Assembly (NCBI RefSeq): GCF_030867095.1
Contig: NC_081824.1
Span: forward strand, 146,163,433-146,227,432
DNA from: Alligator mississippiensis
Taxonomy: Eukaryota; Chordata; Crocodylia; Alligatoridae
Length of the DNA stretch: 64,000 nt
Direction: 5' to 3'
Below are positions 55,800 to 64,000 of the stretch, in pieces; positions within the stretch are counted from its first letter, which is position 1; each line of letters starts with the position of its first letter. Position numbers and translations under genes: made by a program. A model generated the notes under the pieces. It had not been told where the DNA came from, did not search any database, and was given only the letters and a program-made list of their open reading frames with translations.

Positions 55800-58010
55800 A
55801 TCATTAATTTATCACTAGAATTGGAATTGTCACCCCATGTTACGTTGTATAGGTTTGTTGTATCTGAAGAAGTATTATAAAGAATTCCACTTAATTTTTC
55901 TGTTTGAAGAGGAAAGAATTTTAAAGGTGGTATATTCACTCCATTAGCTGAGGTTTCTTTTTTTGTCAATTGCTTCATTCTGGGCATATTCCCTAATACT
56001 TCCTTCACCTTTGTGTGTATATAACTAATTATATACCCTCTATATAAATAAAACTATTGGTTGAAAGTAACTTATTTTTCCCCTGCCCCATCCAAAAAAC
56101 GGTTGGTGAAAAAAAGTTGATCTTTTAGTGGTTTTTTTACTCTTTCAGAATGAACTAATACTTGTAACAATACTACTTCACTCCACATTAAATATTAAAT
56201 GTTAAATATGTTGTACTATGTTCTTCAAAAATAAACAATATTTTTTATCTACAGTTCTTTGTACTAAGTTCTTTGAAAATAAACACTGCAATTACAAAAA
56301 TAACAACCCAGGTAAAGAACGGGTATTTCTGCTAGTAAGATAAAAATCAAAGTTCTTCTGGATATTCATAATCCCATGGACAGTATAACAGTATACCTGG
56401 TTATAAACAAAAATGTTTTACCTGCTAGTTTTTGGAGAGGTTATTCTCTGTACAGGAAACAACATGGAAGAAAGCATGAAGATGCTTGCAGAAGAAATAT
56501 AGAAAATGCTGATGGAAGGTGTAATCATTGTTTGAGCAGGGGGGACAAAAGGAAATGTGAAAACATATAATAGTGACTGAGCAGGGGTCAGTTAAGTTGT
56601 GGCTAGCTTTCCAAGGAGGGATCAGAAATTTGTGTTTGATGCAGAGCAGAAGTGAGAACCAGAGTTAAAAAACCTGTTTCAACACAGCTGAAGTCTATGA
56701 GTTTTGTTATTGGCTTCAGGGAGCGTAAGATCAAGTTCAAATAAGGAATGCCATGGGCAGAGTAAGAAACAAGTAGATGATCTTAGCATCGGTATATTGT
56801 GTGCTCTTTAAAGGGAACAAGGTACCTACCAGGAAGCTCAAAGTAGAGGAGACTGCAGAAGTCAAGATGAGAAATCAAGAGAGGGTCATCTTCAGCAGTG
56901 TGGACAGAGAGAAGAGGCCAAAAGAAGCTACAGGAATTGGATGCAGCATGAATCTGTGATCCTAAAGAAAGAAGAGTGTAAGACGACTCATAGATTAAGT
57001 TTGTAAGTGATATTGAGGACGATGTTCGTTTTGGCAATGATGAAGGAAGTAGGAAGTTAAGCAAAGAGTCAGGTTAAAGTCAAGTTGATGGCGTTAGAGG
57101 GATGAAGTGAAATGTGGTACTGTATGAAAAGAGACAGATCAGAGGTAAACAGGTAGATTTGTGAATAATCTACATGGAGATGATAGTTGAAACTTTATTC
57201 TTTATTTATATGAAGCATGTGTACATGAGCTCCTTTAAATCTGGAACCAAGAATTCACCCAAGACGGAATTGTGGGTAAATAAATACCTTGAATTATTTT
57301 CATATTTTTGGTCTAGTTCTAAAAGGTGCTACTGAAGTAGCTTAAAACATAACACATTTAGAGCTGGTCTACAGCTGTAGAAACAAATGTACATTCCACT
57401 AAAAAGCTATTATCACTGTTTTATATAAGAACTTAAAGTTCTCATATTTCTCTTAGTAAAATGAAAAGGCTGTTTTTCTTCTTCAGACTATTTTTAGCAA
57501 TCATTTCCCTTTAAAATATGAGTCTTTAATTAAAGAACTTTGGACTTATTTTTTATTGCCTTGCATCCTGATGTGTTACTCAAAGCAGTGCAAAGTAGAT
57601 ATACAAGTCCATCATTTTGATTTACTTGTACAGTAGACTACACAGAGCACAGGGCAATGGAGAATTAAGCATTTTTGCTCACTTTAGGTATCCCAAAGTA
57701 TATTATTCAGTGGCACATATCCAATCCAATAGTACGGTAACTATATTTTCTAGAGATAGGGCACAATGAACTAGACCTGTTAGTAGATAAAAATCTCCTG
57801 ACATTTGTTTTTCTTTCTGTGCTTTACACTCCATAAAACCATGTCTCCTCTGGTAAAATAGATTATTCACCTGAAATAAAACCTTAAGCACAAAAAGCAA
57901 TGTGAAAAGATACTTATACTATGAGCCCCACAGGACCAAAGGTGGACAGGACATGAGGTAGTTACTCTAACAGCTCTTCTGCACTTTTGTTGCTATTGCT
58001 ATAGAATATA
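55800..58010. other. No recognised gene
   Basis: AT-rich DNA after the Helitron coding end. Its left part may contain the undetected Helitron 3' end. No domain-bearing frame. Confidence 0.4.
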
Positions 58011-58011
58011 C

Positions 58012-58269
58012 TGGCTGTGTCTACACAAGAAGTTATTGCTCAGTCATTACTGTGCATTTATTTAGTAATTGTATAAACAAGTACTAAATAAGTATTCAGT
58101 AAGCTGAGTTACTGCATAGTAACACCAGTAAATGCCTTTTATGTGATGCTACTGCACACTAACCTAATACTATTGCACAATAATGTCACATCAAGGTTTT
58201 TGCCACATGACACTACCCTGCAGTAGTATCGGGCTACTGCACAGTCAGCATCTTGTGTACACTCACCCA
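58012..58269. repeat. 258-bp miniature transposon, Harbinger-related
   Basis: The left end tggctgtgtctacacaaga and the right end (minus) tgggtgagtgtacacaaga pair over 19 bases with four mismatches. Internal cagtaagctgagttactgca, tactgcacactaacc and ctactgcacagtcagcatct repeats resemble the subterminal words of Harbinger copies 1 and 2. Confidence 0.7.
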
Positions 58270-58274
58270 CTGTG

Positions 58275-59070
58275 GCACTGTTCATTGTCCAGCAAATTTA
58301 TACACAACACATGTACAAATGTGTGAGAAAAAATTTGATCCTGCTGGTTGTTAGCCTTGCAAAAACATGGATCACAACATAATATATTAAACACAACTGA
58401 CTTATCCGGCTGTCTTCTAAACAGACAAATGTAAAGCAGGAGATGTTTTAGAGCCAAACAATGTACAGCAGGTGTTGGATATAAAGTTGATGAGTGACAC
58501 AGTACTTGTTCCCATGCCAACATAAAAACCTCCCATGCACCTTTAATAGCAGGGTTAGGACTCTAAGACATATTTCATTCTTACATGTAAGTGTTAGTAA
58601 CATAACTATAAGCAGTGACTTTGGGAAAAAGGAAAAATGGGCTGCTCCCTGGACTAGATTATGCCAAAACTAATCCATGGATTCACAGGAAGAAGGAATG
58701 CTCCAATTGCCTCTTCTCTTCATATTGTCCATACAAGATCCTGCCCTTGTACCTATGAACCTAGAGAAGGTGATGGCTCCGCTGTACTATACTAATAGTG
58801 TAATCTATGCAGTACCTTCATCACTAAGTAATGCATGAAGAAAGTGGGTTTCCTTAGGGTTACACAGTTCTTTTCCAACCTCTTCATGGGGCAGAACAAC
58901 ACTATAACAAGCATTACTCTATTCCCCATGAAGTAATCAGAATAATCTTAATAACTCTCTTAGCAGTCACTGTTTAGTTGGTAAATACAATTTAAAAGGG
59001 CTGTGCACTAGGTTTTAATACCTCTTTTGTGTTTTGTTGCCACTATCTCTGAGCAGCATCTGGCACAAGT
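58275..59070. other. No recognised feature
   Basis: No gene, LINE or TIR signature seen. Confidence 0.4.
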
Positions 59071-59071
59071 T

Positions 59072-59858
59072 TCATAGTAGCTAGGGTCAGGAGGGACCTG
59101 AACAGATCATCTAGCCTGACCCCCCACCACAGGCAGGAATGAATGCTGGGTTCACAAGACCCCAGGCAGGTGTTCATCTAACCTCTTTTTGAATTTGCCC
59201 AAGGTAGGGGCGAGGACCACTTCCCTGGGAAGTTGGTTCCAGATTCTGGCCACCCTAACTGTAAAATATTGCCTTCTGATCTCTAACCTAAACCTATTCT
59301 CCATCAGCTTATTACCATTGTTCCTTGTCACCCCAGGTGGTGCTGGGGAGAAAAGGGCTCTGCCTATTTGCTAACGATCTCCCCTGATGAGTTTGTAGGC
59401 AGCCACCAGGTCTCCCCTCAGCCTCACCTTGCTGAGGCTGAACAGGTTCAGGTCCCTCCGTCTCTCCTCGTAGGGCCTGTCCTGCTGCCCTCCCACCAAA
59501 CGGGTGGCCCTCCTCTGAACTCTCTCCAGGCTGGACACATCCTTTTTTAAGTGCGGCCCCCAGTATTAGACGCAGTACTCCAACTGCGGCCTGACCAATG
59601 TCACATAGAGGGGGAGTATCACCTCTCTGGACCGGCTTGAGATGCATCTTTGGATGCATGACAAGGTATGGCTGGCCTTGCTGGCCGTGGTCTGACATTG
59701 GCGGCTCATGTTCATCTTGGAATCAATAATGACTCCAAGATCCCTTTCTGCCTCTGTGTTTTCAAGAGGGGAATGCCCCAGCCTGTATGTATGCTGTGGA
59801 TTCCTTCTCCCAAGGTGCAGCACCCTGCATTTATTTACATTGAACCCCATCCTATTCT
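59072..59858 (-). mobile_element. CR1 LINE, 5'-truncated 3' end
   Basis: Antisense order tcatagtagctagggtcagg, gatcatctagcctgaccccc, caggttcaggtccctccgtc, then coding. Minus-strand 59850-59566 encodes NKCRVLHLGRRNPQHTYRLG, AERDLGVIIDSKMNMSRQC and [11 protein letters not shown] second frame carries on toward 59312. Stops and frame shifts occur. Only a trace of the octamer tail remains at about 59072. Medium age. Confidence 0.92.
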
Positions 59859-59879
59859 CACCTGTTAGTTAGTGACTTG

Positions 59880-60845
59880 TATACTAGATGGTGTGTTAAA
59901 AAAAAGTCCATTAAAAAAAAAGCTTCAAAGCTTTTTCAATGATGCAGCCTGTTTATATTCAACAATTTTACAGAACTCCCAACCTACTCATCAATTTGTT
60001 ATCACATCACACTTTTAATTCATTATTTTCGGTATTCTATATTAACACTAAAATTAATATACATCTAGCTATGGACACCTATAACTCCACTGATAAAATG
60101 TTTGGAAAAGTTGCCCTATACTTTCCCTAGAAAATGCTTCTAGGGTCTTCTTTAGGGATGAAGCCTACCTGTAGTAGACCAGATCTCTCCTAGATCTTTT
60201 TGTTAATATAAACGTTGTGTTCCTTTATATTAATTATTCTCTGTCCATCCATAGTTATGTCTTTCCAAAGAGTTTTAAAATATAGCTGGTCTAAAATTTT
60301 GCAGCTCTCCACAATTTCTTCAACATCTGGTCAGATTACCTGGTTTTATCATGGAGATTTACAGTATTCATATTTCCTTGTACCTTGCATAATCCACATT
60401 TATTTCCCTAAAGTGCTTTTCCTACAATTTGTAAGGAAATTTAGTCTCATGCTCATCACTCCCTTAACCCTAAAGAAAGCAATATTCCTAGGACTTTGTC
60501 CTGTTTTCTAAGCTAAGTTAGTTAAAGTCATAAAATTACCTTTCATTTTCTTCAGGCCTTACATTGCCTCCTGGCTGACCTTATGCAGCTTCTGTGTTTG
60601 AAAAATGCTTTTAACTGAACACGTCAAGCAGTCTTCCATTTTTCCATCATATATTTACACTCAGATCATTCCACGATTCTAATGTATCTGCTTCACCTAC
60701 AGGACTTCCTGATACTAGATGGCTGATGTTTTTATAATTTGACTTGTGATTTTTAGAGAGGCCTTAGGGAGTTAGGTATTCAAATTCCAGTGCAACACAA
60801 TGGGACATGGAGATTTCACTTCCTTAGGCCCCTTTGAAATTTCCA
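59880..60845. other. No recognised feature
   Basis: AT-rich; a poly(A)-like run at about 59897-59921 and short uninformative frames. Confidence 0.4.
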
Positions 60846-60849
60846 GTCA

Positions 60850-60940
60850 TTAATCCTGTTTCAATCTCTGTGTGTGTGTGTGGGTGTGTGTGTGTGTGTA
60901 CCCTGTGTATACACACACACACAGATTGAAACAGGATTAA
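60850..60940. repeat. 91-bp quasi-palindrome around a TG/CA microsatellite
   Basis: ttaatcctgtttcaatct at the left and agattgaaacaggattaa at the right are perfect reverse complements (18 bases). The inner arms are (TG)n and (CA)n. An (AT)n run follows at about 60951-60966. Confidence 0.95.
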
Positions 60941-60979
60941 CGCTATTATTATATATATATATATATTTTTTTTTTCCCA

Positions 60980-62035
60980 GATAGCAAACAAAACGCTTGA
61001 AGACCAGAAGTGTTTTCTTTTAAACAAAGCCAGGACAAACTCTCCATACATTTGTCCCAGTACATCTGGGCATATATATCTTTTGACGCAATGAAAAGAT
61101 AAGTATTCATAGTCCTTCAAATTGACTGTTTACACCCCTATCAGTTTTTGTTTTATCTTTGTGTGTATGAGACCAGAGCCTTTGACCTATGATCATCTTT
61201 CAGGATTGCTGTTCAGTGGCCTTTGCGGCATAGTTGGTTCCTAGTGGACAGAGTTACAAACTATTCACCAGCGCACACTTGGTATTATTTGGCAGTTGTG
61301 TTGATGAATTAAAGTGACATGGGAAAGTAATTACCCGATCTGCCCTAGAGTAGTCCCTCTAGGTTGCATTCAAGGCACATGGGTAGGGAAATATGAGGCT
61401 TGCATTGCTACTAGCCACATACAATTTTTTCTGTGGATACATAATGAATTTCAGCTGTCAATCTGGAACATTTCATAAGCATTAACTTGACTTAAAAAAT
61501 AGCTTATTTTGACCCAATGTGGGTTTTTCCATAATATTCAGAAAGTTTTTTTCCTTGGCAGAGGCTTCCTAATGGAAACCCTCTCCATATTTTCCCTCTA
61601 TCCAGCCTCTCCATCTATCCAAATGGCATTTTAGTGAATAGGGATATAGGGCCATATTCAACTCAACTTGTAGATGTCTAAGTCACAAAAAAGGAAGCCA
61701 GGTCCATGCCATTCCATCAGCCACAAAATTACATTCATTCTTAGATTCACACATTGCCTCTATTTTGGCTTTAAATGATCCTGAGGTGCCTAGACTTGGG
61801 ATACCACACATGTTCAAAAGTGATCTAGATCATTCACCTAAGTAACTAAATACTACATAAACTTTGATGATGAACCATAACTTTCCTCCTTCCTAACAGT
61901 GTCACCTCTCTGGGCCACAGTTACATTTCCTTTTGCTTGCTGTCCTGGCTTAGCTAATCTTGTAGTTTCGGCTATATCATGGTCTAGCTTCAACAAGTAG
62001 TATAGTGGGCTCCACCCAGTCTAGACAACAAGACA
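60980..62035. other. No recognised feature
   Basis: Mixed sequence. The phrase gtgggctccacccac/ag recurs at about 62004-62018 and 62038-62052, a small direct repeat. Confidence 0.35.
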
Positions 62036-62039
62036 AGGT

Positions 62040-62190
62040 GGGCTCCACCCACAGAGTAGTGGGTTGGGCACTATCTTGGAAAATGGAGAAATGTGGATTT
62101 GAGCTATCTTAGACTGAGATGGACCTATCATCCAGGATTCCTACTGTCTGGCTGAGTGCTTTAACCACTAGGATATTGAGGAAAAGGTTA
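62040..62190 (-). repeat. tRNA-derived SINE-like fragment
   Basis: Minus strand: caatatcctagtggttaaag then cactcagccagac, a tRNA-like A box, followed by aggaatcctggatgatag as a weak B box. Similar to 6905-7015. Old. Confidence 0.45.
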
Positions 62191-62479
62191 GCATGACTGC
62201 TACTATTGTTCAAGAGTAAATAGGAGGTAGTGTGCTTCATGATGAAGTCAATGAGGCTGCCAGTTAGGGATCTTGGCTCAGCTAGCTACCTCCCCTTTGA
62301 GCAGTCTATATCTGGAGACGACAGAAACATCTTCCTTACACTAGGTGGTTGTGGGGCAACCTCGGGAAGATGTAGAGTTCTGTTATCTTCTTTTTTCAAA
62401 CTTGAAATGTTTGTTGCAAGGTTTGTTGCTGGAATTTAAAGTGCTCCATATTTATTATTTTAATTGGAAAATCAGCATA

Positions 62480-63160
62480 CAATGGAACATTTATAGGGAG
62501 TATGAACAGGGATCTGTTCTTGGTCCAATACTATTCCATATTTTTGTCTATAATCACTAAGAAAATATAAACTCATTACCAATACATTTTCTGATGAGAA
62601 AAGTAGTGGGATAAATAATGAGAAAGATGGCAGTACCAGAAAGTGATCACGTGGAAAGCTGGGCTTGTTTGAAGACCATTAACTTAATATAACCAAAAGC
62701 AAACCCCTAAGGACATAGTCATATTCACATGATGAAGGACTGTCTTAGAAAGCACTTACCCTTGAAAAGTTGTTTAGAGTCATGGAAAGTAACTAGCTGC
62801 TCATGAGCTCCTAATATGATGTTGTGGCTGAGAATTAATGTGATCCTTCCATACATAAGAACAAGGTTAGGAAGCAGAAGTACTATGAAGGTGCCACTGT
62901 CATTGTGTAAAGCAGTAGGAAGACCTATACAGAAATACTGCATCCAGTTCTGCTGTCCACAGATTCAAACAGATGTTTGTTTAATTGGAAAAAGAGCTAC
63001 AGAAAGGATAAGCTGCACAAACACAGTAATTCCATCATCTTTGGTTGTCCTTGTGGCTTGGATATGTGGATAGATGAGGAAAAGGAATGCAACTTTGAAG
63101 GCAGGCATTTTATAATGAAAAATCCTAAGGGCCAAAGGCAACTTAAGTAAGCAAACACAA
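62480..63160 (+). mobile_element. Old CR1/L3-group LINE RT fragment
   Basis: Plus-strand frames show YEQGSVLGPILFHIFVYNH (RT motif B region, about 62500-62558) and, after a decayed middle where the FADD box is not visible, GRPIQKYCIQFCCPQIQTDV, then GKRATERI (about 62915-63010). The latter corresponds to [11 protein letters not shown] of younger CR1s. The spacing fits a single diverged copy. No tail seen. Probably the oldest LINE RT in the window. Confidence 0.65.
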
Positions 63161-63164
63161 GAAG

Positions 63165-64000
63165 CCCTTGGAGAACAGAATGCTAAATATATTATTTTTG
63201 TTTCTCTTGTTCTTGACACGTGATCTCTAAATTTACTTTTTTTTGCCCTATTGTAAAGTCAGTTGATAAAAATTCTCTTCTAATTATCTTGCAAGCTCCT
63301 GTGCTTCTGCCTTTCAAAACCTGCATAGCAGATAATACTCCATAGTTTTGTTGTTGTAGACTAGACATGAAATTAATTTCAACACGAAACTGTTATATTT
63401 CATTATGTTGGTTTTCTGGCAGCATTAGTCATAACTTAATACATTGAAGTCTTGTTAAGAAAGACATAACATTTCTGTTTCATTTAATTCATTCTATTTC
63501 ATTTCATTTCATTTCTGTTTCATCTAATAACTAAATGATGTTTGCAAATCTGGCACAATAACCTCCCTCAGGACAACAGGATTTTCTGTAATTGCTGTTT
63601 ATTAAAATATTTTCTGACTTTTGCTGAGGAAACATTTAAGTATCCTCCCTTTCAATAAATGTTTCTCTGTTTTCCTTCTGTTTCTTTAAGTTCCTCCATA
63701 TTAAAAAAAAATACTCCAGTCCCCACTGACTTCAAGCAAGATGTTCTGATACTATCTCAGACATAGGCCACTTTTGACCTTTTAAAATTAAATGCGTTAT
63801 AAGTCATTCTCTTCATTACACAACTTGTCAGACCATCAATTCCTGCCATTTTTTAAGAGAAAAAAAAAATGTGTGTTTGTTGCTTACCCATGTTCTCTGA
63901 CCAATCCTGACTATGACTTCCAAATCACAAGTATTTTATCTCTATTCTGAGGAGCCTTAGATACAGATTGGACAGCAGAATAGGAGAGCCTTTTTTTTTA
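63165..64000. other. No recognised gene; (CATTT)n at 63490-63518
   Basis: AT-rich sequence with a short cattt pentamer run and a poly(A) at about 63861-63869. Nothing else recognised. Confidence 0.4.

Noticed and set aside
58380-58523. Minus-strand Cys/His-containing frame
   Set aside because: Short, no recognisable domain spacing, in AT-rich DNA.

Overview
This window looks like non-coding DNA from a non-avian sauropsid, most likely a crocodilian and less likely a turtle. The argument rests on the repeats. There are several CR1 LINEs ending in tandem copies of an ATCTATGA-like octamer, PIF/Harbinger DNA transposons with many short relatives, a Tx1-like LINE, a Helitron, hAT-type elements and about 1 kb LTRs. 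Species cannot be fixed without a search. I see no rRNA, no confident tRNA gene, no CRISPR and no complete host protein gene. The best host-gene candidate is one possible terminal coding exon on the minus strand near 5.3-5.5 kb, which I cannot identify.

Layout. 0-4.1 kb: two Tx1-type LINE copies lie head to head, minus (ORF1 plus part of ORF2) and then plus (ORF1 with zinc knuckles). 4.2-9.6 kb: miniature transposons, the candidate exon, an old CR1, a tRNA-SINE-like piece, the C-terminal part of a LINE ORF2, and an unidentified coding-like stretch. 11.2-12.9 kb: an LTR followed by a long imperfect palindrome. 13.7-14.3 kb: a CR1 3' end. 15.3-16.0 kb: two direct copies of a short interspersed repeat. 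16.86-21.95 kb: a PIF/Harbinger transposon with a plus-strand accessory (Myb-like) gene and a minus-strand transposase gene facing each other, split by an LTR. 22.8-24.3 kb: another LTR-like unit. 25.7-27.65 kb: a CR1 with a 603-codon open reverse transcriptase frame. 27.75-28.37 kb: a hAT element with an 8-bp target duplication. 28.95-33.49 kb: a second, heavily rearranged Harbinger copy. 33.5-36.4 kb: nested CR1 pieces and several short TIR elements. 36.4-50.9 kb: mostly AT-rich sequence without genes and with scattered miniature transposons. 51.1-55.8 kb: a Helitron (HUH replicase plus helicase) interrupted by an LTR and a CR1. 58-63.2 kb: a miniature transposon, CR1, a CA/TG hairpin, a SINE-like piece and an older CR1/L3-type fragment.

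The window is best read as a layered transposon record. The coding parts of Harbinger and Helitron are older than the LTRs and CR1s that interrupt them, and many of the small non-coding repeats share ends with the Harbinger copies, so they are probably its non-autonomous offspring. Nothing here indicates a working gene cluster. Only the CR1 at 25.7 kb keeps a long open frame.
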